This document shows positions 10,261 through 23,128 of a stretch of DNA of 64,000 nucleotides, in pieces. The stretch lies in assembly GCA_036924285.1 (NCBI GenBank), contig JAYKYS010000006.1, positions 25,270,001 through 25,334,000 on the forward strand, read 5' to 3'. Both the position numbers and the translations under genes were made by a program. Below the pieces are notes generated by a model, which saw nothing but the letters and a program-made list of their open reading frames with translations, did not search any database and was not told the origin of the DNA. Position 1 is the first letter of the stretch. Every line of letters starts with the position of its first letter. Source of the DNA: Asterella californica (taxonomy: Eukaryota > Streptophyta > Marchantiopsida > Marchantiales > Aytoniaceae).

Positions 10261-11194
10261 GAGGGTGAATTTATATGAACGCGTGCCACACAAAGCGGAA
10301 GAGTTTACTTTTGTCGTAAAATTCAAAGCTGTTCTAGGGTTCAGATAATGTGCTATATAATTTATTCTGGATTTATTCTGGATTTTATTTTTATTTCCCT
10401 GTAAGTCGAATGAGGATCACCCTTACAGCTTTAGAACACTCGTTTCGCTTATAGGTTATTTCTGGAACTCCTCGTCATTCTGGAACTGATTAATAATTAA
10501 TTAATCCAAAATATACCTGTAACTTCTCTCTCATTTGGCCACGCCACACCTACGAAGGCTGGCTCCAACCTAGTTAGTACCGCTGGCAACCTGGTACGTA
10601 CAAAAGCAACCACGGTCGGATGGATTGTGGTTTTGGAGACCACACTGGCTCGGATTGTGCTTCTCTGGACTATCCGCGGGACCAGCCAGACCGCCCGCCC
10701 TTTGGTTGGGAGACCACCCTTACACCAACCCACCCACTCGGAGGACGGGTTGTGGGTTACGTGGTCCCAGATCTGGTCTGCCCGCTGATCCATCAGAGAC
10801 CCTACTGAAACGAACAACCCGCCCGGATCAACCCCAAAAAGGTATCGACTCCTAACTCCAGAAAATGCCCAAAATGGTCCCATCTCTGATCCATATTGAG
10901 ACCCTCGCCCCGACCAAAATTGATCCACAGCCGGTTCGATGGTCCCAGAATTGGTCCCCATACTCCAAGCATCTCGTGCCCGTGGTCCGACAAATGTTCC
11001 TCATCGGGGCCCTTGGACTGGATACTCGATGCCCGATGGCCCACTAAATGTACAAAGACTCTCTAGCCTGCTCGGGTTGCTGGCTCCAGAAAATGGTCCC
11101 GATGGTCATCGCCAGTCCCGACTGTGATCGATCGCCGGCTCGCCTAACTGCTTTAGCGACTAGTTTGTCTTGGGAGTCTGTTGAGGAGGGTGAA
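10253..11194. other. GC-rich block bounded by a 17-bp direct repeat
   Basis: CTGTTGAGGAGGGTGAA is present at 10253-10269 and again at 11178-11194. Between them the composition changes abruptly: after an AT-rich start, 10540-11150 is GC-rich and full of the word tggtcc (for example atggtcccagaattggtcccc). The block could be an insertion with a long target duplication of the LINE/SINE type, or a rearranged LTR fragment. No poly-A tail or terminal repeat was found. A 154-codon minus-strand ORF inside looks like translated low-complexity repeat. Confidence 0.4.
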
Positions 11195-12342
11195 CTCGAG
11201 GATCTCTTCTCAAACATGAAAGCGTGAGCGATTCTCTTTCTAAATGTTCCGGTAGTTATTGCTGAAAGGGAGTAACTTGAAGAGAGTCCTGTGTTTTTTC
11301 GTTGTGAACTGCTGTCATGATTTTATCACTAATGGCTCTACTCTTCGTCACAATTTGTGACAAAGTGGCTGAGAGGGGGAGTATCTTATCAAGTTTACGG
11401 GAAGGGGTGCTACTGGTAGTAGGTAAATAAGTGACAGAAGTAAACATGAAGAAGCCAGTCTTGAACTTTATGGCTTTCTGTCGAGGAGATACTCATCTAA
11501 AATTTCCGAAGCGAGTGAAAGATGCACCTATCCCATACCTTTCGTAGCCTAACGTTGTCCGTAGCCTAACATGTGAAGAGTTCAGAGGCTGCCTCATACC
11601 GTGATCAGTAAATATTGATGGAGGTATGTAGTTCGAGGTATCCACTTTATTTCGACTCCTCTCGTCTTCATGCAGTAGTGAGAACGAATCTATCTGCCGA
11701 GACTTGGTTCGAAAGATCGGGCTTTCAGAGCACCCAACTTTTGGCAAATGAAAATATAAAGGTCATAATCACGATCACTCATGGGCCGCGTGTACGTGAA
11801 CATGCTGAGTGAGCATTTCCTGGGGTAGTGATGTTTGAAGTTACCCACTATCCGCACAAGTTATCCATTGTCTGTCCATAACGAAGGGAAAAAAGCTTCA
11901 CTACTTATGAAATCTGGGCTCACTGACCTGAGAGAAAGAACAAGCCAACAGACAAAGCCACAAGCTACTCGACTCAGATCACAAGTTCGCATACGTGACA
12001 AGTTCTCAAATATCATATAATATATTCGATGGGAGTTGAACCCATCTAGCTGGCCATCCCAGCGAAAGATCACTTCCCTCGCAAGAGGGGAGGAGGCTCA
12101 AGCCAATAAAATTCTGAAACAACAAACACTTGTAATAAAATAAATCAAATCCTGAAACAGAAGAGAAATCACGGGATGTATCCTACATGCTCCTCGTCGG
12201 GCTCTTCTCAACTCTGTTGAACTGCTAACTTCTAGAAATTCTAGAAACTGCTTTCTCTCCCTCTATCCTGCTGCGTAAGAGAGATGCTTGTATACTTGAA
12301 AACGCTTCCTTTTAGGTTCACTCTCAGAGTATCAAGCAGCCA
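11195..12342. other. Intergenic; tRNA T-arm-like motif only
   Basis: No gene recognised. At 12028-12046 the minus strand contains a perfect T-arm-like hairpin with the B-box word GGTTCAACTCC (stem ATGGG/CCCAT, 7-nt loop). No matching anticodon or acceptor arm is present, so this is at most a tRNA-derived SINE relic. Confidence 0.3.
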
Positions 12343-12600
12343 TCAAAAAGTTATCTGGTTCCATCTCCAAAGACGCAGCGTACAAGAATCAGAAAAGTGT
12401 GGATAAAGCTCTCGCAACCGGTCCAGATTCACTAATCTGACGAAGCGTCTCGGTGCCTCATCCTCATCTGTCCCTGGCCAAGAAAAATTCCAGACGTCTT
12501 CTAGCACAGAGTCAAAATGCGGTTTGCTGGAAATATCCTGCAAGGAGTCTAATCTGATCTCGAATATCTGCTCACCCGCCTTGGCCATGAAGATATACAA
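12343..12600 (-). CDS. Hypothetical protein fragment
   Basis: A minus-strand frame of about 85 residues can be extended a few codons upstream and reads like real protein: mixed hydrophobic and charged, with WNFSWPGTDEDEAPRRFVRL and RLRELYPHFSDSC. No family is recognised. There is no convincing start codon, and a tandem repeat lies immediately upstream, so it may be an exon or pseudogene remnant. Confidence 0.25.
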   Translation of the reverse strand: MYIFMAKAGEQIFEIRLDSLQDISSKPHFDSVLEDVWNFSWPGTDEDEAPRRFVRLVNLDRLRELYPHFSDSCTLRLWRWNQITF

Positions 12601-12802
12601 TTCAAACCACCTCGCTGTCCCGAGTAAAGAGAGGTTAGAGAGAGGAGCTACTAATAGGGCTGTAGGAAGGAAACCGAGTAACAGTAACAGTTCAGTTCAA
12701 AACAGTCTCAGAGATAAGATGTCCATCGAACATATACCTCGCACCTTGAGTTCGAGTTCGCATGGTCACGACAGAACGCATTGTATCCGACGACAAGATC
12801 AG

Positions 12803-13195
12803 CGCATTAGTCAAAATACACTTAGCGAGGTCCAGAAAAAGACCTGCAAAACGAGAAATAACCAAGAGCAAGCCAAAATAAGCTAAGCGAGAACCACCAA
12901 GAAACGAGAACCACCAAGAACCGATGCACCGCGACAAATGAGCAACACCTAAAACAAAGAGAGTAAAAAACAGAGCCGCATTAGTTAGAAAGCACTTAGC
13001 GAGGTCCAGAAAAGGACCTGTAAAATGAAAAATAACCAAGAGCGAGTAGAGAGCTCGCTAAGCGAAAGATACAGGCACCACCAAGAAATGATGCACCACC
13101 GACAAATGAAGCTTATTCAAAACCAAAGGAGTCAAAACAGAGCCGCATTAGTTAGAATACACTTAGCAAGGTCCAGTCAAAACAGAGCCGCATCT
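12803..13195 (+). repeat. Tandem repeat of about 170 bp, 2.3 copies
   Basis: cgcattagt followed by cacttagcgaggtccag recurs at 12803, 12977 and 13144 (spacing 174 and 167 bp). The shared part also includes ataaccaagagc and caccaccaagaa. The third copy is truncated. Confidence 0.85.
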
Positions 13196-13519
13196 GCAGA
13201 AAAGCGAATCAGAGTCTATGCGTAGATCCACAGCCAAGTAAACTAATCAGGATGTTTGACGAAATACTCCGTGAAGTCGTCTCTAAACTACGCACTGATT
13301 CCATCGACTCTTTCAACTCTCCATAGACAACGAGCACGCAGAGTGTAGCGATGGCCTCCGCTCTCCTCTCGCAAAAGAACGTGCGACCCCACCACAAGAT
13401 ACCCAGAACCCTAGCCGCTCACTGGGAACACGTCTGCCGCTCTCCAGTCTCCGAACACAGTCTATCGCTCACCGCACTCCCCACTGACTACAGTGACAAG
13501 AAAAGACGCCGCGTGCGAA

Positions 13520-14030
13520 CGTCGGGGTTTTATACCCGAACTTGTGGTTTAACATGGATAACTACAAAACACTTGGATTCAGAGAGGACGAAGATGTACG
13601 ATATGTAGATGTTGTGAGCGGAATAATAAGGGTTATCATGGTAGTCAAGCTAACAAGCGAGGTCAATGAGACCATCACCACACCATTCTTGACTTTTGCA
13701 AATGAAGATTTCAATTATCCCATCAGAGGATCCCAATCTTCCTGACGTCTGCTGTAGGACCACAAGGAAATATTTTATGACAGGTCGTTGCATGTTAGCT
13801 TATTACACTGAACGTAGAGCAAACATGATTAATCCTAGAGGTCACCAGACTACCATGTGGATGGACAACTATCCCGGTCACGTTTCCACACTTGAAATTG
13901 ATGCAGCTTTGGAACGGATCAATACTGTGATTAGAAAGTTCTCAAAGAACTTGATACACTTGACGCAACTTGCACAATTTTGTCATAGCTAAAATCAAGA
14001 GTGTGTGGTTTCAAAAATGATAGGAGAAAA
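13520..14030 (+). pseudogene. Pogo/Fot-like DDE transposase relic
   Basis: Three overlapping frames together give a decayed DDE (DDE_1/pogo type) transposase C-terminal half. Landmarks are MDNYPGHVSTLEIDAALERI near 13861-13920 (second catalytic Asp, D-N-x-x-x-H), then FSKNLIHLTQLAQF where the family normally has a P-A-N-x-T-x-x-x-Q-P-x-D third-acid region, and after a stop and frame change AKIKSVWFQK. Frameshifts and stops show it is dead. The N-terminal HTH half was not found upstream. Confidence 0.6.
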
Positions 14031-14647
14031 AAATGATCAGCCAAGGGCTGTGGCAGGGTGCGGGAGAGGAGGGGACAAGCGGCATGTTGCAAAACCTTAG
14101 GAAAACATATTTTTCTTACAGTTGGCAGCAGTGTCAGTGAGAGAAGTAAATCAGCAACGCTGCAAGCACACAGGAGTCACATTCACAAGAAAAGATATGA
14201 TCAAATGCAATCTAAGTTTAACGTCTCCGGCCGGTGAGAAACAGGAGTTGCAGCAGCTAACACTTGACATAAGTACCAACGTAACTTTTTGAAACATCAT
14301 GACGGGATGACAAATTTTGAAACTTCGACTTCACCAGTTCAACCTCGAGCAGTGCATGACAGTCAGATCTGAACTCTATAACTTTTAACAGTATGTATTA
14401 CATTCGCATCTATTGGAAGCTAGCTATAAAGTTAAACTATTTTCACTTGAACTGTTTCTATCCGATTATTTATTGTAGAGACTCTAGAGAATATTCATGA
14501 AGTTCCACTTCCCATTCTTAATTGCATTAACTTCTGCTTGAAACTTGAACTTTTGCAGCTTGTATGCAACTTCTTGCATGTGTTTGATATTTTAGTTTTG
14601 TCTATATTAAAAAATAGATATTCTCATAAACAAGACATTGATGGCTA

Positions 14648-14900
14648 TTCACACTCTCCCATCTGAAGATGGAAGAGTGCTGCAAGCTTAACATCAATTT
14701 CTCATCTAACCCTTTCCAAGCTAAGGGTTAGGTGAAAAACTAACATGTAGATTAATATATTTACTTCAACAAGCCCTCGCACTTGTACCCCCAAGAGCGA
14801 GTAGCCCTGCACTTCACTTATGAGTTTCTTTCAGAAGTTGTTGATATTCCCAGAGTGACTAACATTTAACAGTCAATTTTGATTTTGATTCTTGTTGGAA
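14648..14900 (+). repeat. Dispersed repeat with paired hairpins, copy 1
   Basis: Two stem-loops lie in series: a short one around catctgaagatg (ctcccatctgaagatggaagag) and one around 14708-14733 (taacccttt ... aagggttag). A GC-richer tail follows (cctcgcacttgtacccccaag). Related combinations occur at 22.07-22.47, 25.42-25.70 and 43.25-43.40 kb. No terminal repeats were identified. Confidence 0.4.
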
Positions 14901-16146
14901 CTTAGTCTAGATTTTCCATATTACATTCCCGATAATGTATAAAGAGTAAAAGGTTGATTGAGCATGGTTATTGAGTGATGAAATCAAAGTCCAAAAAACG
15001 TACTTCGTTCTTATAATCATGCTGTACCCACATGCTTCCATTCGATAGCAAAAACATGAGTGGTTGTTTCCGAGATCTTGCGTTGCAATAATCCACTTCG
15101 TTCCTGAAACCTCTTCTCAAGTATCTTTTTCCGCAGACCAGTTCCAACGAAAATACCTGATAATCCATGGAAAATTGGACTCACCATACTGAACTAATCT
15201 AACCTGCTAGGTTGAAATGCTACATGAATGCTTCAGAAAACCTATCATTTTATCCTGAAGTCTACCCTACACTTAAATAGTGTTGAACCCTAACTTGAAT
15301 ACTGTAAGTGACAATTTGCTTATGTGTCACCGAAATTACTGTTAAACTCTAATACTGTGAGTAACACTAATCATGTTTAGCCATCCAAAATTCTCTGCTT
15401 CGCAATTACAGTGAGTGACACTAATAGCGCTTGGCAGTGTAGCTCCTTGAAAAGTCCTCAGTCATTGTGAAAGATACACAATGAATTAAGCCCCATTTTT
15501 AACAATTTCAGGTGTGGGATTGCATTTGATGTCTGTGGGAAGGCACCTATGTGACACAGATGCCGCTTGTCACGACCTATAGCCGCCTGCTTGTATCAAG
15601 TATTTCTTCGTGGCCACAAGCCCTGAATTCCCGCTGTTTGCGCAAATCTTGAAAAGGACGAGATTATGTCTCTTGTAAGCCCACGTTCTCTTGCTCTGTC
15701 GCTCAGCAGATTCGATGTTAAAGAAAGACAGGCATAAACCTTCAAACTGCAGGTGAGATTTCTTTAATCTACAGAAATGATATTTACAAGTTAAACTTGA
15801 TGTCCAGTTTCCAACGGACGAAGCCGCATGTCCGATTGTGCACTAGATTCAATTGCTTTCTGGTTTACCGAAGTTCTCGTCCAGTGAACAGGAGAAAATC
15901 GTCGATGTTGACCTGAAGTAGCAGTCCACGAGTGCGAACTTCAGTTTGTTACATATTGTGTAAATTTGAAGGTTTAGCCCGATCACAAAGGGCACTGAGG
16001 ATGACGGCGAAGTGCATTTCAAACAAGAATCTGGAATGGAGGGCCCCAAGCTGCGTCAGTGGTTGAAACGTCTTTCATAGAGTAACCTCCAACGCACGCT
16101 TTGAAGAATTAGAGACGACTTGATTGACCCGACATATAGGGCCAGC
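14901..16146. other. Intergenic, downstream of the NPF gene
   Basis: Nothing coding is recognised. Around 15290-15420 the phrase tactgt-agtgacac recurs loosely three times. The part close to 16146 is presumably the 3' UTR of the transporter gene on the minus strand. Confidence 0.4.
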
Positions 16147-19100
16147 CTATGCATTATCGTGGCGTTTGGATGGAGGTCTAGGAGCAGTTTCATCATCTTC
16201 GTCCACCTCAGCGTAGACTCTTTTATACTGGTAGAAGCGTGCACAAACCGAGTAGAAGATAACGTTCAAAAAGCTTAGAACCGCCAGAAGCCAAAAGAAG
16301 TAATCAAGGTGACCTCTGTTGATGTTGTCCGGGATCCATCCAGGATTGCCACCTTTCTTGGTGATGCTGGTGATAATGGTCACCAGCAAGCTGCTTATGT
16401 AGTTACCAAGAGCGACGGTCGTAAGGCACAGGGCACTTGAAAGACTCCTCATGGCATCAGGAGCCTGATCGTAGAAGAATTCCAGCTGACCGATGAATGT
16501 GAATACCTCAGCACAGCCGATGAGGAAATACTGAGGGATTTGCCAGAATATGCTGATGGGCACTTCAGCATCTTTGTTATCCAGCAGGCCTTTCTCCTTC
16601 GCTATTCTTAGTCTTTCGATTTCCACTATTGCCGCCGCAACCATCGGGAAGATGGAGATGACCAGTCCAATGCCCATGCGTTGAAGTTGTGTGAAGCCCC
16701 TGAGGTGTTCCGTGTAACGCCTAACGAAAGGAACCAAAAGGCGATCGTAGACTGGCACCCAGAAAATAACACTGAGAGTGTCGAAGATGCTAAGAGAAGC
16801 AGCGGGAATACGGAAATGAGGTCCCATTGATGTATTCATGTGTTCACCCTGCACCACGAACAGCGTGGACATTTGTGCATACACGGTTGAAAAAATAATC
16901 GTCGCCAGCCAAATTGGTGCCATTCTGATTAGAATCTTCACTTCCTCAACTTGGGTGACGGTGACCAGTCTCCAAGGGCTTACAAGATTCTGATCCTTAA
17001 CTGTTTTCAGATCATTGGGACCAGTTGTCGCCGCTTTATCCAAGAACCTGCGAAATGATATAAAGACAAGGTAAACTTCAACTGCCACAGATTTCTCCAT
17101 CGTCGGAATGTGTGACATCACCGCTGAGTACAGACCGACTTTTAAACGGAAAGAAACAAAGTGCATTTCTGGGAATTTAGTAAGTTTTGTTCTTCCAACA
17201 ATCGCCTCCAACGCACAGTGGGAGAAACAGTGGAAAACGAGGGAAGTCCATATATCCGAGGAACACTTGCATAGAGAAAAAATTCTACACTGAACGTTCT
17301 AACCAGATCGATTTGTTGTCCAACATCAAAACCAAATGAGGTTAGAAAGATTTGTTGTCCAACATCAAAACCAAATGGTCTCAGCCACTGGCCCTACAAA
17401 CATCAATGAAGAGGTTCCAAGATAAGACAATACAGATAAGGTGAATTGTGTGTGACTCACTTGTACTCATTCGTGTGCTTAATTTTTCGACTTCCCCTGA
17501 TTGCAGACTCCTTGTCCTGCACCTCATTCAGGTCATACGGATCCGCTGGAGCATTAACGTGCCACTTCTTAATTGATGCAACAATTACCTGAGCAATTCG
17601 AGTGAGAGGACTGCCACCAGGTTTCTGATGCCGATATAGAGGTGTTCCAAAGAAGAAACTCACTATAGCAACCCCCATTGCTACCGCCGGTATACCGAAA
17701 CCCCAGCCCCAGCCGACATTGGTTTGAATGTATACAAGAGCACTGGCGGAAATGAGGGCGCCTATGTTGATGGAGAAGTAGAACCAGTTGAAGAATGAGG
17801 TTTTCCGAGCTCTTTCTTTATCATGATAGTCATCGAACTGGTCAGCTCCAAATGAAGAGACGCAGGGTTTGATACCTCCTGTCCCTAAAGCCACCAAGTA
17901 TAGCGACAAGTAGAACACAGCAAGTTGACTACCCGAGGCTGAGGGGCAGATTTCAGTATTGGGTATACACGAGGGTGGCTTCAACGACGGTATTGCTGCT
18001 GACAGGGTTAACAAAACCATTCCCTGCATCGAGCCAGCTCAACAATCAATACGCTGCTTTGAACCCTCGGACCATTCAGGTACTCCAAAAGTTTTCGGCG
18101 CGAAAGGAGACGAAATATCCATGATTTGAAAAGGGTCTATGTAAGGACTTACGATGAAGTAAACGCCCGAGAAGATTGCAATCGTCCAGTATCTTCCCAA
18201 AAGGGTGTCGGCAAGGAACCCACCAATGAGGGGTGTAATATAGCACGTGCCTGACCAGTTGGTGACATTTGTTGAAGCCCTCGCGGTCCCTTGGTGCAAC
18301 ACGTCTGTTAAATACACAACCAAGTTGGTCGAGATACCGTAAAATGCTAGTCTTTCACAGCCTTCATTGCCTGCAACATGACAAAACTAACACGTTAGAT
18401 AACTCCAGGTGATGATGGTGACTGATAACATGACTATCTCTCGAGTGCCAAATCACCTGAACCTGCTGCTCGAAGATGTGCATGCATTCATACCCGGAGA
18501 TTGCTTGCGTGTGATACTGTACAGTAGCCAGGCGCCAGGAGTAAACGCTAGGAAAAACTCATATAGCATATATGATCAGGATATATGATCAGGATATCTT
18601 CAAGCTCAAAGAATGAACTCCGATGAAGCAACACTGACCCAAAATAAACGGACAAGCTCTCCAGCCTCCAGTTTTCGCTCGAACTGAAGGATTTCCTTTG
18701 ATGTCGACGGATCCATCCAGAGTATACTTCGTCAGCTCATACTTTTCAACTCGTCGGTTCCGCAAGCCACTCTCTTGTGATACATTGTGTTCATCAGTCT
18801 TCCCTCCCTGCAGATCACCCTCAGTCAAACTCCAAACTTTAATCCAAGCTCTCCACGCTCAGAATCGAGCTTTCTCAGGGTGAACAGAGACAAAACTAAC
18901 AGAAATGACATTCTTGGACGCTTAAAACTTATGCAAGTTGATGAGATTCACACAGCTAAAGCTTGTTACCAACATTTTTTATTTTTTATTTTTTTGACAC
19001 GGGCGAGCCCGCCGGCCGATTACCAAATTTCCGTTTCCATTCGATAGTAATTTTCCCTGTGAGCTAGTAACGGTAATTGCATTTGAAAGTCTGTAAGCTG

Positions 19101-20149
19101 TTAATGAGGTATATTGTAGAAGGCTTCCTGTTAAGTAACTAGGGAGAGAAGAAATAATTTGGGAGCTTGGAAAGACAGCCCGACCAGAAAAGGAGATTCT
19201 AAGAAAAATTGTCGAGCTTCTTGCGTACTTAACAGCCGTCTATCAAGGGCGACACTTCGGGGAAAAGAACAAGCTGCAGAGATGAAGTGAATGGATGTTC
19301 ATTCTCCAGTAGGGCTGTCTTCATCCCTTTCGGAAAGAACTAAGCATCGAATTTCCAGGCGGCAATTCCCGTGACTGCATGGCATAAACAGTGCAACCCG
19401 GAAACCACATCTGCTCCTATGACGATTTCCTGTCATCTCTTGAGCCAGGAAGATACCTGTCTGCATAATAATGGCATTCACATAAAACACCAGATAGAGG
19501 GGAATGTGGAGAAGGAACGTCGGACAAAACGTGTCGGTCGATAGAGAGAAAAACCAGATTGGAAGCATAAAGAACTTGGCGAAGACGACCGAACAAGAAG
19601 AAGACGAAATATCTGGCTCTAAGCTTAACTGTAATCAGAAACCAAGCAATCCGTCCAAGAGAATCAATGACTTCTTGAGCTGCCGAGCAACACTCATACA
19701 AAGACTTCCCGCGAAACGGTCTGTGGGAAAATCATGCCTCCCCGACAGTGGGGAATCATTCGGCGAAGTCACTTCCATGAAGAACCTGAAGAAATCATGT
19801 CCGCTTTTCATAGTTGAGATACCTCATATGCGTGGCCATAGGGACAGCCTGTCCTTTAAATGACCCAGCGCCAGAGAGGGACGCGATAATTAAGCTGTAA
19901 GTGTACATCAGCGGCCGAGGATCTGAACGATCGTGATTATTCAGTGCACTCGCCAATGAGTCGACATTCCACTGTATCTAATCCAAGCAACATCAGACGA
20001 GAAAATAACCTTTGCTGCAAACGAAAACCACGCTAACAGGGAGAGAATCCACCCACATTTACGACTAGTGTAGAATTCGGAGCCGTTGGACGTTCACCAC
20101 CATCCTCATGGTAGCCCGCTGTTGTGGTAGAAACCGGAAGCTCAGCCAT
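16147..20149 (-). CDS. NRT1/PTR family (NPF) proton-coupled transporter
   Basis: Five exons on the minus strand read as one protein of 645 residues: 20149-20063, 18807-18639, 18370-18153, 18023-17461 and 17047-16147. All introns are GT-AG and phase is kept at every junction. The protein has the NPF N-terminus ([22 protein letters not shown]), the proton-coupling ExxER motif (EGCER, residues 88-92), the PTR signatures [19 protein letters not shown] and [13 protein letters not shown], a large polar central loop and about 12 hydrophobic segments, so it is a plasma- or organelle-membrane symporter for nitrate, peptides or other small solutes. Substrate cannot be told. The second exon has no ATG in frame before a TGA at 18861-18859. 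Exon 1 ([10 protein letters not shown]...) is therefore proposed from a good GTAAAT donor and a phase-0 CTGCAG acceptor at 18813-18808, and is the least certain part. Confidence 0.85.
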
Positions 20150-22062
20150 CAGTAACTCTTCCTGCTTACTTTCTCACTCAATCACTCTCTTCCTGCTCCG
20201 TTGAAGTTCTGAATCTCCTGCTTCTTCGACCATCAAGCAATAATCGAATAGTTGAATCGTGCCTTCCAAGGTTGTCACAACAAACACTCGATACTCGAAC
20301 TTTGAAACGAAACAGCGTAAGCTGTCAGCGAGAGGATATGGAGGTGGACCACCACACGCGTCAGTGTCCGCAGCGAAGACGGGCCGCGAGCGAAGGAGGC
20401 AGACCCCGCCCTTCGCCGTTCCCCAGCGGACCGCCGCCCACCCGCTTGCTTTCTTCTCCTACTTTGTCCGCCTCCGTTTTCAGGTTGAGGTCGAGTTATC
20501 ACTAACAAACACGTGCGAGTGTACAGAATCCGAATCTGGTTATACGGCAGAAGTTTCAGGTTGTCGATGACTCGACCCAGCACTTGTTTGTCATTTGTGG
20601 AAACCGTTTCTCACTTTCTCCTGTCCAAAGTTCCAGGATATGACGTACACGTGTACTGGCCTCTTCCTGGTGGAGCGCCGCAAACATCCCTGAGAAAGTC
20701 CCCTTGTTCGCTTGGCTATGACCTTTTGAGGGACTAACTGGACTTTAAACTGGATTCCTATTCAGGTCTCTGCCAGGCATTGGCAAAATATGCACAGGAT
20801 GATAAGTATTTCTGGAGAAGCGTCTACAACCATGAGTCCGTGAGACACTTTTTTGTCTGTTCCTTTTCTGCGTTTTCTTTTAGTATTGTTGAATATCTAA
20901 TCGATCATTACTATGCATATTCATCTCTTCTATGTATTTCGATGTTTATGCTTTGTTTTATGAAATTATTTTCCAAACTAACCAATCGTCAGACTTCTTG
21001 GAAAGTATAGTGTCGAATCAATTTTCGAAATCATCCCTCTAAACATTTCAATTCAATCACATTTTCATTGCACCCCACCAGACATATTAATCATATCGAA
21101 TGTACCTCTAACTGTTCTTAGTAAAGAAAGCCTTCGTTATTTTCATGAGAGAGGCTCGAACTGACGCTGCCGGATCCCCAGGCACAGTCTGCTTGCAGTG
21201 GGCTACTCACTTCATTTGAAAAATTACTACTGTATAATGCTTATATACAGGGGAGCAGGCAGTGTATGTATCCTGGACCCAGAGCAGGAACCGCTGCCTG
21301 CAGCTAATCTCACTAAAATGGTGTCTGCTTGTCTGCGTTCGGCCTGGCATACCGTCGCTCGCGAATCCCTTTCCATTATTTTCTATTTTGTGTATTGGTT
21401 GTCGTTTTCCTGTTTTTTGACAGAAGTACACTTTGCACGCATAATCATCTCTTCCAGATGAAAGAGATATATTGCAACTCATTAATTTATTATTATTTTT
21501 CTTTTACAGAAGTTATATTAGAAATTAACATATATTAAAAAGTTATCATATTATTAGTTTATGATAACTTCCTTTATACGGATGAGTGTCGTTCTTTACA
21601 CTCGAGTTATAGATTTTCTCTGTTCAAATGCCAAGTGCAGAAAAGATTACGATGTTTTACGATCGATTGCAAAAGTCATAAGTACATAAAAGCTATAGAA
21701 GCTATACTATAGCTATACTACTTATAGAAGTTTAATTAATTTTTTCAAATTTAGAAACTATAACTTTAGTATATATTTTCATCCCCTCTATGGTAAACCA
21801 ATATACTTCAAAACACTGTTCTTTTTTAATGAAAAAGCAACTGTTCCAAAACAAAGAATTTGCTCCAGCGAAATTCTCCGGCAGGTTTCTAGGTTAAAAA
21901 ATAACTTCTTTTCAAGCACTAAATCTAACGACCGTCCCCACCAAACGAAGAGGTTGTTCTCTTCTGCAACGGCTTTCGGACACTACTTTGGGATGCATAT
22001 TAGTATTCACTTTTTGTCAAGTTCGAAAGAAACTATGCACAAGTGGTTTAGTTTATCACTTA
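20150..22062. other. Intergenic; promoter side of the NPF gene, then AT-rich DNA
   Basis: Just upstream of the proposed NPF start, 20340-20480 is GC-rich on an otherwise AT-rich background, as expected near a promoter. Small plus-strand ORFs (20259-20570, 20513-20737) look protein-like in places but match no family I recognise. From 21480 the DNA is very AT-rich with nothing readable. Confidence 0.35.
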
Positions 22063-22470
22063 ACTCTTATCTTTGGAAGGGTTAGGTAGTAAATTAATCC
22101 ACTGATTTAAATGAGTTCAGCAAGCTACTGCAGTTATTTTCTAAAAGGAGCAGTCTGGATTCCCTCCACTCATGGTTAAGTCTGGCACCTCTCGCAACTG
22201 GAGGTCCAGCTAACATATACAAAGTAAATTATTGTATCAATATAAAATACAGTTACCATCTAACAGATATCATAAAATTAACAAATCCACTGAAGTGGAT
22301 AGAGCATGCATTTAACCTTCGCCTTTGTTGAGAATAGATTAATCTGGGAATGATTGCTGTGCTTATGTTAGCAGGCTCCCGAAATCATAGTCCTGCAGCG
22401 CTGAGTGCTCGTTTCGTTTATGGATTATATTTGCAACTCCCGGCCCGGTTATCATATAATATTTGTAAAT
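22063..22470 (+). repeat. Dispersed hairpin repeat, copy 2 (weak)
   Basis: taactcttatctttggaagggttagg at about 22067-22092 corresponds to the second stem of copy 1. The later cctgcagcgctgagtgctcg (about 22390) resembles the tail of copy 3 (ctgaagcgcagcactc). Similarity is patchy. Confidence 0.3.
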
Positions 22471-22870
22471 AAATTTAATTATTCAAAATAGTTAAATATA
22501 AAATTTAAAGATAAATTTATATCTTTTTCGATCAAAAAGAACAGGCAACAGTTAGATGTACAAGGCCGTGGGGAATGATATTTATCTTCCTTTCTATGGT
22601 ATCTAAACACCATTCTGCTCAAGTCTTGGACTTCCATTAGAAGTGAAAAGCTTACGTACGAATTGCTCAGTTTTCAATATTCCGTAAAAACAGTGGCGAA
22701 TATTTTGACGTCCAGGAGACGTAACGTCACGGGCAAACGGTAAAATTGCTGCGGTGAGCATTACGGAGCGGAACTTATAGACTGTATGCACGTCTCTTCT
22801 CTGGGTTTATGGTTTTTGTCCTTTCTTTCCTTCTTTCTGTCATCCGTTTCTTATAATCCGTTCCCGACCT

Positions 22871-22891
22871 TTTAGGGTTTAGGGTTTAGGG
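22871..22891 (+). repeat. Interstitial plant telomere-type repeat (TTTAGGG)3
   Basis: Three uninterrupted copies of TTTAGGG. This is the plant telomere unit and also the core of the telo-box found in many plant promoters and 5' UTRs. No gene was recognised next to it. Confidence 0.9.
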
Positions 22892-23128
22892 TGATGGGCA
22901 CCTGGAGGTGAACTGACACATAGTGACTTTTCCTTCGTCCGCTTGTGTTGGCGTGAACGTGTCATAGAATATGGATTAAACATTTCTTTCTCTCGCATGA
23001 GCCATCGGTAGTTTAAGTCCTGGTTTCTTTTTTCTCTCTCTCCATTTTTCCCCTCCCTCATAGGATAGGAATCTGATACTGATAATTGTGTTGGTATGAG
23101 ATCTCATCCCCTTTTGGGGTATAATAGA

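Noticed and set aside
10497..10961. 154-codon minus-strand ORF
   Set aside because: Lies in the tggtcc-rich block; the translation is repetitive (GTxSGT, DQxW words) and overlaps equally long ORFs in other frames.
12028..12046. tRNA gene on the minus strand
   Set aside because: Only the T-arm is present; no anticodon or acceptor arms.
20259..20737. Possible divergent gene upstream of NPF
   Set aside because: Two short ORFs in different frames, no convincing splice pair or family.
20770..20840. Peroxidase-like phrase LAKYAQDDKYFWRSV
   Set aside because: Vaguely recalls the end of ascorbate peroxidases but is one short match with no neighbouring exon.
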